A DNA stretch of 64,000 nucleotides, taken from positions 62,001 to 126,000 of the forward strand of contig NZ_JAFFZN010000021.1 of the NCBI RefSeq assembly GCF_017676385.1. The letters run 5' to 3'. Positions 1 to 7,208 of the stretch are shown here, in pieces (position 1 is the first letter of the stretch; every line of letters begins with the position of its first letter). The position numbers and the translations under genes were made by a program. The notes under the pieces were generated by a model. That model saw only the letters and a program-made list of their open reading frames with translations, had not been told where the DNA came from and made no database searches. This stretch comes from Streptomyces spirodelae (GTDB lineage Bacteria; Actinomycetota; Actinomycetes; Streptomycetales; Streptomycetaceae).

Positions 1-246
1 CGGGAGGAGGAGGTGCCGCCGCTGGCCGCCGCGCCGTGGCTGGAGCGGCGCCGCTATGTGCGGGACCGGCGGCACGGTGCCGGTCCCGGCGGCGCCGCGG
101 GGTACGCCTTCGAGCACGGCGACGGCGCGGGACTGCGGGTTTCGTTCCCCTGCCCCACCTGCCGGGTACGGCTGCGGGTTCCCGTGCGGGGGCATGTGCG
201 GGCGCGGTGCGGGCTGTGCGAGTCGGTCTGGCCGTGTGACACGTAG
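1..246 (+). CDS. C-terminal part of an unidentified protein, zinc-ribbon-like tail (partial)
   Basis: The reading frame is open from the first base, so the true start lies upstream. About 81 residues are visible. The tail has two cysteine pairs, CPTC and CGLC about 20 residues apart, in the pattern of a small zinc ribbon, and ends in WPCDT. The rest is Arg/Gly/Ala rich and carries no family signature I recognise. There is no visible link to the polyketide genes, and it may be outside the cluster. Function unknown. Confidence 0.5.
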   Translation, partial: REEEVPPLAAAPWLERRRYVRDRRHGAGPGGAAGYAFEHGDGAGLRVSFPCPTCRVRLRVPVRGHVRARCGLCESVWPCDT

Positions 247-310
247 GTCGCTGCCGATAGGCCGTGGCCGGTGAGGGGTGTGTCGTGGCGGGGCGCGGTA
301 GGTTCGGGGT

Positions 311-775
311 ATGGCTCCTTCGATCGCTACCAACACCCGGGTCGGACTCGATGAACTGCTGGAGTTCGTACGGCCCCGGCACCGGGCCATCCTGCTGACG
401 CGGCGGGAGGACGGCACACCGCAGGCGTCACCGCTGACGTGCGGTGTCGACTCAGCGGGGCGGATCGTCATCGCGACGTACCCGGAGCGCGCCAAGACAC
501 ACAACGCGCGCCGCGAGGCCGAGGTGAGCGTGCTGGTGCTGTCGGACGAGTGGAACGGGCCCTGGGTGCAGATCGACGGCCAGGCCGAGGTGCTGGATGT
601 GCCGGAGGCGGTGGAGCCGCTGGTCGAGTACTACCGTGTCATCTCCGGCGAGCACCCCGACTGGGACGAGTACCGGTCGGCCATGCTCAAGCAGGGCAAG
701 TCGCTGATCAGGGTCACCCCGCGCCGCTGGGGTCCCGTCGCCACGGGCGGCTTCCCAGCTCGGCTGGCCTCCTGA
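311..775 (+). CDS. PPOX-class F420/FMN-dependent oxidoreductase, 154 aa
   Basis: A small split-barrel flavin/deazaflavin-binding protein of the pyridoxamine-phosphate-oxidase fold. The early segment AILLTRREDGTPQASPL and the later VQIDGQAEVL strand are typical of Streptomyces PPOX-class F420-dependent enzymes, and the length is normal for that group. Such enzymes reduce or oxidise small organic substrates with F420H2; the substrate here is unknown. It is transcribed alone, toward the left-end operon on the other strand. There is no SARP-type box in front of it, so it may be a flanking housekeeping gene. Confidence 0.8.
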   Translation: MAPSIATNTRVGLDELLEFVRPRHRAILLTRREDGTPQASPLTCGVDSAGRIVIATYPERAKTHNARREAEVSVLVLSDEWNGPWVQIDGQAEVLDVPEAVEPLVEYYRVISGEHPDWDEYRSAMLKQGKSLIRVTPRRWGPVATGGFPARLAS

Positions 776-811
776 AGCGCAGGAGCCGGGCTTTCAGCAA
801 GGGCACCCCTC

Positions 812-1795
812 TCACCGGGGCAGATGCCCGGCCAGCTCCCGTGCGGCCTCGGCGCCGTAGGCACCACGCAGGCGGGTCAGGAACTCATCCCGTTCCAGGG
901 TGTAGGTCTGCGTACCGGTCACCTCCAGCGCCGTGGTGGCCAGGGCACCGCCCAGCTGGGCCGCACGCTGATGGCCGAGCCCCCGGGCGAGGCCCGCGAG
1001 AAAGCCCGCGCGGAAGGCGTCACCCGCACCGGTGGGATCGACGGCAGCGCCCGGCGCCAGTGGCACGGCCGCCACATCGACGGGGCAGACACCCACTTGC
1101 TCGATGTGCACCCCGCCGGCGCCCCTGGTCGTGACCCAGGTGCCGACACGGCCGAGGATCTGCTGCTCCGTCCAGCCGGTGCGCTCCTGGAGCAGCACCG
1201 CCTCGTACGCGTTGGTGAACAGATACGCGGGCCCGGCCAGCAGCGCCCTTACGCCGTCGCGGTCCAGCACGGCGAGCTGCTGGGAGATGTCGGCGGCGAA
1301 CGGGAGGCCCAGCTCCGCGCATTCGCGGGTGTGGCGCAGCATCGCCTCGGGGTCGTCGGGCGCGACGACGACCAGGTCGAGGCCGCCGGTGCGCCTGGCC
1401 ACCTCGTGCAGCGAGATGTCGCGGGCCTCGCTCATGGCGCCCGGGTAGAAGGAGCCGATCTGGTTGTGGTCGGCGTCGGTCGTGCAGACGAAGCGTGCGG
1501 TGTGCCGGCTGCTGCTGACGTGCACCGAGTCGGTGTCGACGCCGTGCTCCTTGAGCCACAGCTGGTAGTCCGACCAGTCGCTGCCCGCGGCACCGACCAG
1601 CACGGGGGTCAGTCCGAGCGCGCCGAGCCCGAAGGCGATGTTGGCCGCGACGCCGCCGCGCCGGATCTCCAGCTCTTCCACCAGGAAGGAGAGCGACACC
1701 GTGTGCAGGCTCTCGGGCAGCAGCTGTTCGCTGAAGCGGCCGGGGAACGTCATCAGGTGGTCCGTGGCGATCGAACCTGTCACGGCTATGCGCAC
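812..1795 (-). CDS. PfkB-family carbohydrate/nucleoside kinase, 327 aa
   Basis: A ribokinase-fold sugar or nucleoside kinase. The N-terminal half has a substrate-binding GGVAANIA segment (about residue 47). The C-terminal PfkB signature DPTGAGDAFRAGF (about residues 240-252) contains the catalytic aspartate and anion-hole glycines. I chose the GTG at 1795, where RIAVTGS begins, because it overlaps the end of the upstream SCP2 gene by 10 nt; longer readings lack family similarity. It is the last gene of a three-gene operon whose promoter has a SARP-type box, so it is probably co-expressed with the polyketide genes. A kinase of this type is unusual there and its substrate is unknown. Confidence 0.85.
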   Translation of the reverse strand: MRIAVTGSIATDHLMTFPGRFSEQLLPESLHTVSLSFLVEELEIRRGGVAANIAFGLGALGLTPVLVGAAGSDWSDYQLWLKEHGVDTDSVHVSSSRHTARFVCTTDADHNQIGSFYPGAMSEARDISLHEVARRTGGLDLVVVAPDDPEAMLRHTRECAELGLPFAADISQQLAVLDRDGVRALLAGPAYLFTNAYEAVLLQERTGWTEQQILGRVGTWVTTRGAGGVHIEQVGVCPVDVAAVPLAPGAAVDPTGAGDAFRAGFLAGLARGLGHQRAAQLGGALATTALEVTGTQTYTLERDEFLTRLRGAYGAEAARELAGHLPR

Positions 1796-2256
1796 GGGAA
1801 CTCTCCTTGCTCGGAATCGGAGGCGGTGCCGGAGCCGGGCGGGCGGCCGCTGCGTGCGCCGAACCACTCGATCCAGTTCATCGCGAAGAACGCGTCGCCC
1901 GAGATCTTCAGCCGGCCGCTGACGAACGCGTCCGTGCCCTTGAGCTCGCCCACCGCCAGCGCCACCAGATCGGGCAGTGCCACGCCGATGGTGGCGTCGG
2001 GCGCGTGGTCGAGCGTCGCGGACGTGGCACAGGTGCCCTGGGCCACGGCGACATAGCGGTGGCGGACACCGAGCGGGGTGTCGATCTCGTAGTGGAAGAC
2101 GCCGGAGGCCGGCGCGGCACGCTCGGGGCTGAAGCGGGCCCGGAACCACTCGAAGACCAGGTCGAGCAGCGCCTCCACCTCGTCGGGCGGGGGCGCGGCG
2201 GCGCTGGAGCGGGCGATGCTGCGCAGCTGGTGGAACATCGCTTCGGGCGCGGTCAC
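1786..2256 (-). CDS. SCP2 sterol-binding-fold protein, 156 aa
   Basis: The C-terminal half (about residues 60-135) reads as an SCP2-type lipid-binding domain, with the hydrophobic strand pattern and the terminal GRLKISGDAFFAM segment characteristic of bacterial SCP2 proteins. These proteins bind hydrophobic ligands and have no catalytic centre of their own. The gene starts inside the stop codon of the upstream fusion gene (ATGA overlap) and overlaps the kinase gene downstream, so the three are translationally coupled. A role in holding a hydrophobic polyketide intermediate is possible but is only inference. Confidence 0.75.
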   Translation of the reverse strand: MTAPEAMFHQLRSIARSSAAAPPPDEVEALLDLVFEWFRARFSPERAAPASGVFHYEIDTPLGVRHRYVAVAQGTCATSATLDHAPDATIGVALPDLVALAVGELKGTDAFVSGRLKISGDAFFAMNWIEWFGARSGRPPGSGTASDSEQGEFPCA

Positions 2257-3515
2257 GAAGCGGCTCCCGTACGCCCGCCGCCGACCGTGTGTTCCAGCAG
2301 CACGGAGGCGTCCTTGTCACCGTCGCCCGCCGCGCCGACGTCGGCGAAACGCTCCCGTACGGACTCCAGGACGGGCAGCGGCACCCCGGCGACCGCCGCG
2401 TCGCCGAGGGCGAGGCGCAGGTCCTTCTCCATCAGCGTGGAGCGGAAGAACGCCGGCTCGTAGCTGCCCTTGCGCATCAACTCGGCGCGGAAGCGCAGCA
2501 CAACGGAGCTGAAGCCGCTCTCCGCGACGGAGGTCAGCAGCCGGTCCCGGTCGAGTCCCGCGGCCACACCGTAGGCGACCGCCTCGGCGAGGGAAGCCAC
2601 CTGGGCGCCGAGCAGCAGGTTGAAGATGAGCTTGAGGGTGGCGGCGGTGCCGGGAGCTCCGAGGTGGACGACCTGCGCACCGAGGGTGTCCAGGATGTCC
2701 GCGACCCGGGCGATGTCCGCCTCGTCGCCGCTGGTGTAGACGCGCAGCTTGCCTTCGCGGGCCTGGAAGGGGTTGCCGACGACACATGCCTCCACCCGGC
2801 GCAGCCCGAGCCGGGCGAGCCGCCGCGCACAGGCGCGGGCGTACGCGGGCGAGACGGTCGAGGTGTCGATGACGACCGCGCCCGGCGCCAGCACCTCGGC
2901 CACCTGGCCGAACAGCACCTCTTCCACGGCCACCTCGTCGGCGAGGCTGAGCAGGACGACCGAGCGGCCCCTGGCTGCCTCGGCGGGGCTCGCGGCGACC
3001 GTGGCACCCGCCTCGGCCAGCGGCGCGGCCTTGGCGGCCGTGCGGTTGTGGACGGTCAGCGCGCACCCCGCGTCCAGGAGCCGGTGCGCCATGCCGCCAC
3101 CCATGTTGCCCAGCCCGATGAAGGCCAGCGGTTCGGCGGGGGCGGAAGCCGTCGTGTCGGCCCCGGAGGCAGCGGCCTGGGACACGTCAGCCACGGACGC
3201 GGGTGGCACGTCGAACACCGTCTCGGTGACGACCATCTCGCCGCCCCGTCGGAACGGCTGGAGCCTGCGCCGGTTCTCGACGTGGGCCTCGCTCAGCTCG
3301 AACGCGCGGAAGGAGGGCTCGTCGGCCCAGTCGGTGAGCACGTAGTAGACGTTCTCGTCCTCGGCGGAACGCACCAGCGACTGGCCCCGGTTGGCGGGCT
3401 CGCGTGCGATACCGGTGGCCACCTGGCGCCAGGTGCGCTCGAACTCCTGCCGCCTGCCCGGGTGGATCTCCATCCGCAGCAGGACGCGGAACGGTGGCCG
3501 GGAGTCAGCTTCCAT
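2253..3515 (-). CDS. Fusion: antibiotic-biosynthesis monooxygenase domain + beta-hydroxyacid-dehydrogenase-like domain, 420 aa
   Basis: Residues about 8-105 form an ABM (dimeric alpha/beta-barrel) domain like the cofactor-free quinone-forming monooxygenases and cyclases of aromatic polyketide pathways; it resembles the separate ABM protein encoded at 42597-42941. After a linker of about 25 residues, residues about 130-415 form a 6-phosphogluconate/3-hydroxyisobutyrate dehydrogenase-type NAD(P) protein with the dinucleotide motif FIGLGNMGGGMA and the later TLKLIFNLLL helix. The ATG at 3515 is preceded by GGAGG 8 nt upstream; an upstream TTG is less likely. It heads the left operon and has a strong SARP-type box. 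The fusion suggests two sequential redox steps on one intermediate. Confidence 0.85.
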   Translation of the reverse strand: MEADSRPPFRVLLRMEIHPGRRQEFERTWRQVATGIAREPANRGQSLVRSAEDENVYYVLTDWADEPSFRAFELSEAHVENRRRLQPFRRGGEMVVTETVFDVPPASVADVSQAAASGADTTASAPAEPLAFIGLGNMGGGMAHRLLDAGCALTVHNRTAAKAAPLAEAGATVAASPAEAARGRSVVLLSLADEVAVEEVLFGQVAEVLAPGAVVIDTSTVSPAYARACARRLARLGLRRVEACVVGNPFQAREGKLRVYTSGDEADIARVADILDTLGAQVVHLGAPGTAATLKLIFNLLLGAQVASLAEAVAYGVAAGLDRDRLLTSVAESGFSSVVLRFRAELMRKGSYEPAFFRSTLMEKDLRLALGDAAVAGVPLPVLESVRERFADVGAAGDGDKDASVLLEHTVGGGRTGAAS

Positions 3516-3547
3516 GGTGCGCGCCTCCAATGCGTGGGAACGCCCCT

Positions 3548-3579
3548 ACGGTCACCATCCGCGCTCGACATCCGATCGA
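3548..3579 (-). promoter_or_regulatory. SARP-type promoter for the 3515-812 operon
   Basis: Read on the minus strand: TCGATCG, 4 nt, TCGAGCG, 8 nt, then GACCGT as the -10 element, 33 nt before the ATG. Two TCGA-type heptamers with an 11-nt period ending 8 nt before the -10 is the known binding arrangement of Streptomyces antibiotic regulatory proteins. Confidence 0.75.
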
Positions 3580-3623
3580 GCCACGCTCCGGACCCGGTCG
3601 GCGGGCGGCTGCGGAACGACGGC

Positions 3624-3655
3624 TCAAGTCCTGCTCGAGGACGCCTCCCTACGCT
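3624..3655 (+). promoter_or_regulatory. SARP-type promoter for the 3687-5824 operon
   Basis: TCAAGTC, 4 nt, TCGAGGA, 8 nt, then TACGCT, 31 nt before the ATG at 3687. The geometry is identical to the minus-strand box at 3548-3579, so the two divergent operons share a back-to-back control region. Confidence 0.75.
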
Positions 3656-3686
3656 CGGTCGAGACCCCGACACCGGAGACCACGCC

Positions 3687-4190
3687 ATGGCACACAATCC
3701 CGACGGGGGCCTCGCCGGCGCCCCGGAAGCCGCTCGCGGGCCCGCCCCGGGAGAGACCCTGCCACCCACCGCCACCAGGGTGGACGGCCCCGCCGCGACG
3801 CGTACGGTGCGCCGCTGGCCGATCGTGCTGCTGCGGTGCGTGGCGACGCTGTTCTTCGTACTGCTGCTGATCCAGCCGGTGCTGGCGGGCATGTTCATCA
3901 GCGGCGATGTGGACCTGCTCGACCTGCACGAGGCCAACTCGTTCGTCATCAGCATCACCAGCTGGTTCCAGGTGCTGGCCACGGTGCTGGTGTGGCGGCC
4001 GGGACGCGGACCGCTGTGGCCGGTCGGCGTGGCGGTGCTGCTGAGCTTCGCCATCGTCATGCAGGACGGCTGGGGGTACGCGCGCGAACTCCAGCTGCAC
4101 ATCCCCCTCGGCGTGCTCCTCGTCGCCGCCTCCACCGCTCTCCTCTACTGGTCGTACGGCCACCGCCCCGGACGCGGGAGGCGTGGATGA
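3687..4190 (+). CDS. Four-helix membrane protein (DUF6220-like), 167 aa
   Basis: After a polar N-terminus of about 40 residues rich in Pro/Ala/Thr, four hydrophobic segments follow (about residues 45-68, 85-105, 112-130 and 138-155). Histidines sit at two helix starts, in LHEANSF and QLHIPLGV, a pattern seen in small membrane proteins with possible haem or electron-carrier roles. The stop codon overlaps the start of the multicopper oxidase (ATGA), so the two are translationally coupled. A plausible role is membrane anchoring or electron exchange with that oxidase. The family assignment is tentative. Confidence 0.65.
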   Translation: MAHNPDGGLAGAPEAARGPAPGETLPPTATRVDGPAATRTVRRWPIVLLRCVATLFFVLLLIQPVLAGMFISGDVDLLDLHEANSFVISITSWFQVLATVLVWRPGRGPLWPVGVAVLLSFAIVMQDGWGYARELQLHIPLGVLLVAASTALLYWSYGHRPGRGRRG

Positions 4191-5824
4191 GCGCGGCACG
4201 CCGCAGGGTGGGCGCCGTGCGCGCGGAGCTCGACCGGCGCCGCTTCCTGGCCCTCGCCGGGGGTGCGGGGGCCGCGGCCGCGCTGGGCGGGACTGCCGGA
4301 TGCGGCTCGTCCGGCGCCGGTGACGAGGTCTCCGGCGAGCTGCTGCGCAGCACAGCGCGGCTGCCCGAGCCGTTCCAGGTGCCGCTGCCGGTGCCGCCGG
4401 TGGCCGAACCGGTGCGCACCCGGGGCGGCGCCGTCGTCCACGAGGTGGAGCAGCGCGCGGCCCGCCTGGAGATCCTGCCGGGCCTGAGGACGGAGGTGTG
4501 GGGCTACGACGGGCGGTTCCCCGGGCCCACCTTCGTCGGCGAGTCGGGCCGCGAGCTGCGGCTTCGGGTGCGCAACACCCTCGCGGTGCCGACCTCGACC
4601 CATCTGCACGGCGGCGTGCAGAAGCCCGAGTTCGACGGGCACCCGACCGACCTGGTGCTGCCCTCCGGCTTCCCGGACCCGCGGAAGCGCCGCGGGCACG
4701 GGAAGCACAGCGAGCACAGCATGGTGAAGCCGTCGGAGTGGACGGTCTCGCGCGGCCACAAGGAGTACGTCTATCCGCTCGAACAGGCCGCCACCACGCT
4801 GTGGTACCACGATCACCGGATGGACTTCAGCGCTCCGCAGGTGTGGCGGGGGCTGGCGGGGATGTTCCTGATACACGACGACGAGGAGAGCGGGCTGCCG
4901 CTCCCCGAGGACACCCGGGACATCCCGCTGATGATCTGCGACCGGGCCTTCGAGGAGGACGGCTCGTTCCGCTACCCGTCGCTGGACCCCTCGCTGACCG
5001 GCGAGCCCGGAGTACGCGAGAAGTACATGGAGGGGGTCACCGGAGACGTCGTCCTGGTCAACGGCGCGCCCTGGCCGGAGCTGGAGGTGAGCGCCGAGCG
5101 GTACCGCTTCCGCATCCTGAACGCCTCCAACGCGCGCCGCTTCCGGCTCGTCCTCGACCCGGGCCCGCGGGAGGGTGCCGCGTTCGTCCAGGTCGGCAGC
5201 GACAGCGGGCTGCTGGCAGCGCCTCGTTCGCACGAGGCGCTGCCGGTCTCGCCGGCCGAACGGTTCGATGTCGTCGTCGACTTCGGGGCCTACCCGGTGG
5301 GCTCGACGGTGCGGCTCGTCAACACGCTGGGCAGCGGCGGCACCCGGGACGTCATGCGGTTCCGGGTGGCCCGGCGGCCGAAGCGCGGCGGCGGCGCGCC
5401 GCAGGTGCCCCGGCGGCTGGCGGACGTACGGAAGCTGCGGGCTGCACAGGCCGTCGCCGAGCGGCAGTTCGACTTCCGGCTCAAGCAGGTCGACGGTGCG
5501 CGGATGTGGACCGTCAACGGAAAGCCGTACGACCCGGGCTCGCCGCTCGCCTCGCCCCGGCTGGACACCGTCGAACGGTGGCGCTTCACCAGCGACTTCC
5601 ACCATCCCGTCCACGTCCACCTGGCGCACTTCCAAGTGCTGGCGCGGGGCGGCAAGTCGCCGCTTTCGACCGACGCGGGGTGGAAGGACACGGTGGATGT
5701 GCGGCCGTACGAGGTCGTGGACGTCCTCGTACGGTTCTCCGGCTACCGGGGTCGCTACATGCTCCACTGCCACAACCTGGAGCACGAGGACATGGCGATG
5801 ATGGCGGACTTCCGGGTGGTGTGA
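4187..5824 (+). CDS. Multicopper oxidase (laccase/phenoxazinone-synthase type), exported, 545 aa
   Basis: All four copper motifs are present: HLHGG (about residue 139), WYHDH (about 206), HPVHVHL (about 473) and HCHNLEHEDMAMM (about 527), so type 1 and the trinuclear centre should be intact. The N-terminus has a twin-arginine-like stretch RRRFLALAGG followed by a small-residue region and Cys (GTAGCGSS), which suggests Tat export and possible lipidation. Such enzymes oxidise phenols by one electron while reducing O2, so phenol coupling or quinone formation on the polyketide is possible. It is coupled to the membrane protein upstream and under a SARP-type box. It is one of three such oxidases in the window. 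Confidence 0.9.
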   Translation: MSAARRRVGAVRAELDRRRFLALAGGAGAAAALGGTAGCGSSGAGDEVSGELLRSTARLPEPFQVPLPVPPVAEPVRTRGGAVVHEVEQRAARLEILPGLRTEVWGYDGRFPGPTFVGESGRELRLRVRNTLAVPTSTHLHGGVQKPEFDGHPTDLVLPSGFPDPRKRRGHGKHSEHSMVKPSEWTVSRGHKEYVYPLEQAATTLWYHDHRMDFSAPQVWRGLAGMFLIHDDEESGLPLPEDTRDIPLMICDRAFEEDGSFRYPSLDPSLTGEPGVREKYMEGVTGDVVLVNGAPWPELEVSAERYRFRILNASNARRFRLVLDPGPREGAAFVQVGSDSGLLAAPRSHEALPVSPAERFDVVVDFGAYPVGSTVRLVNTLGSGGTRDVMRFRVARRPKRGGGAPQVPRRLADVRKLRAAQAVAERQFDFRLKQVDGARMWTVNGKPYDPGSPLASPRLDTVERWRFTSDFHHPVHVHLAHFQVLARGGKSPLSTDAGWKDTVDVRPYEVVDVLVRFSGYRGRYMLHCHNLEHEDMAMMADFRVV

Positions 5825-5936
5825 GGCCCCCGCTGAGGCTGGTGGCCAGGGCCGTGGCCGTCGGTTGTTCCGCCGGACTGTCGGTGGGTTGTTGCGCGCC
5901 GTCGCGACGGAGGCCGCGAGGCTCTAGCGAAGGGCG

Positions 5937-5955
5937 ACCCGGCTCCTAGCCGGGT
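5937..5955. terminator. Short hairpin after the laccase gene
   Basis: An 8-bp perfect stem (ACCCGGCT/AGCCGGGT) with a 3-nt loop lies between the laccase stop and the glycosyltransferase start. There is no T-run, as is usual in Streptomyces. It could end the 3687-5824 transcript. The surrounding 5825-6005 gap holds no convincing SARP box; it has two imperfect repeats beginning GTCGG and ending GGTTGTT. Confidence 0.45.
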
Positions 5956-6005
5956 GCGCCACCGTCTTCCTCGTCATGTTGGCGGCGGAAGGGGTTGGGG
6001 CTGCG

Positions 6006-7208
6006 ATGCGGGTACTGTTCACGACCTGGGCCTGGCCCTCTCATCTGTACGCGCTGGTCCCGCTGGCGTGGGCCTGCCGGAGTGCGGGGCACGAGGTGCT
6101 GGTCGTCAGCCAGCCGGAGCTGCTCCCTCTGATCGAGCGGACCGGGCTGCCGGGTGCCGCCGTCGGCAAGGACGTCGACGGGGTCGGCATGGTGCGCGGC
6201 TATGTGCTGCCCAGCAAGGACGACCCGACGGGCGACCAGCGGGCGCCGCGCGGCGGCAAGGGTCCGCGGGCGCTGCGGATGTTCACCGCGCACGCCGACT
6301 CGATGGTCGACGGGGTGGCCGAGACGGCCCGCGGGTGGGGCGCCGATGTGGTGGTGTCCGAACCGACGGCGCTGGCGGGACCGCTGGCCGCGGCCGCTGC
6401 CGGGGTACCGGCGGTACGGCTGCTGTACGGCGCCGACCTGATGGCGCGAGCCCGCACGCTGCTGCCGGACGCGCTGGCGCCGCTGGCCGAGCGGGTGGGC
6501 GTCGACCCGGCGGGCTACCACCCGTTCGGGGACTTCACCATCGACCCGTGCCCGCCGGGGTTCCAGGCTCCGGCTCCGGCCGAGCACCCCCGGGTGCCGA
6601 TGCGGTACGTGCCGTTCAACGGGCCGGGAACGCCGCCCGATCCGCCGCTGCCACCGCCGACCGGCGGGCGCCGCAGGATCGTGGTCACCTGGGGGCACAC
6701 CATGGCGCGGCTCGACCCTGCGCTGTTCCTGGCCGGGCACGCCGCGCGGGCGCTGGCCGCGCTGCCGGACGCGGAGCTGGTGCTGGCGGTGACCTCGGCG
6801 CAGCGTCCCCTGCTGGGCCAGGTGCCGGAGGGCGGCAACGTGCGGGTGGTGCTCGACGCTCCGCTGCACACGCTGCTGGGCGGCGCCGACCTGGTGGTCG
6901 CGCACGGCGGTGCGGGCACCGTGCTCACCTCGCTGCGCGCGGGGCTGCCGCTGCTGCTCGTACCGCAGTTGCCGGATCACGCAGGGCACGCGGCGCGGGT
7001 GCTGGCGGCCGGTGCCGGTGAGGTGCTCACCAGGGACGAGGCGAGCGCGGAACGGCTGCGCGAGGAGGCGGCCGGGCTGCTGGACCGTACGGCGGGCGCA
7101 GCGCGGCGCGAGGCGGCGCGGGCGCTGCGGGACGCGATGCTGGAGCAGCCCGCGCCCGCCCTGGTCGTCGGTGAGCTGGAGAAGCGGGTGGTCGCATGTG
7201 CGGCATAG
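6006..7208 (+). CDS. Glycosyltransferase, macrolide/EryCIII-like GT-B family, 400 aa
   Basis: The N-terminal motif MRVLFTTWAWPSHLYALVPLA and the C-terminal HGGAGTVLTSLRAGLPLLLVPQ block (about residues 300-325) identify an activator-independent GT1-type antibiotic glycosyltransferase. The ATG at 6006 follows GGAAGGGG at a suitable distance and is preferred over an upstream GTG/ATG. It overlaps the amidotransferase gene by 13 nt, starting a five-gene operon. No NDP-deoxysugar biosynthesis genes are visible. Either the donor is a housekeeping sugar nucleotide, or the sugar is added for self-protection, as macrolide glycosyltransferases do. Confidence 0.85.
   Translation: MRVLFTTWAWPSHLYALVPLAWACRSAGHEVLVVSQPELLPLIERTGLPGAAVGKDVDGVGMVRGYVLPSKDDPTGDQRAPRGGKGPRALRMFTAHADSMVDGVAETARGWGADVVVSEPTALAGPLAAAAAGVPAVRLLYGADLMARARTLLPDALAPLAERVGVDPAGYHPFGDFTIDPCPPGFQAPAPAEHPRVPMRYVPFNGPGTPPDPPLPPPTGGRRRIVVTWGHTMARLDPALFLAGHAARALAALPDAELVLAVTSAQRPLLGQVPEGGNVRVVLDAPLHTLLGGADLVVAHGGAGTVLTSLRAGLPLLLVPQLPDHAGHAARVLAAGAGEVLTRDEASAERLREEAAGLLDRTAGAARREAARALRDAMLEQPAPALVVGELEKRVVACAA

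Noticed and set aside
824..2056. Long plus-strand open frame opposite the kinase and SCP2 genes
   Set aside because: It is the antisense shadow of clearly recognisable minus-strand genes; its composition (Arg/Gly/Gln-rich, no motifs) is typical of GC-rich shadow frames.
5825..6005. SARP box in front of the glycosyltransferase/amidotransferase operon
   Set aside because: Only TCGCGAC/GCCGCGA-like and GTCGG-type repeats are present; none has both the 11-nt and 8-nt spacing with a usable -10.
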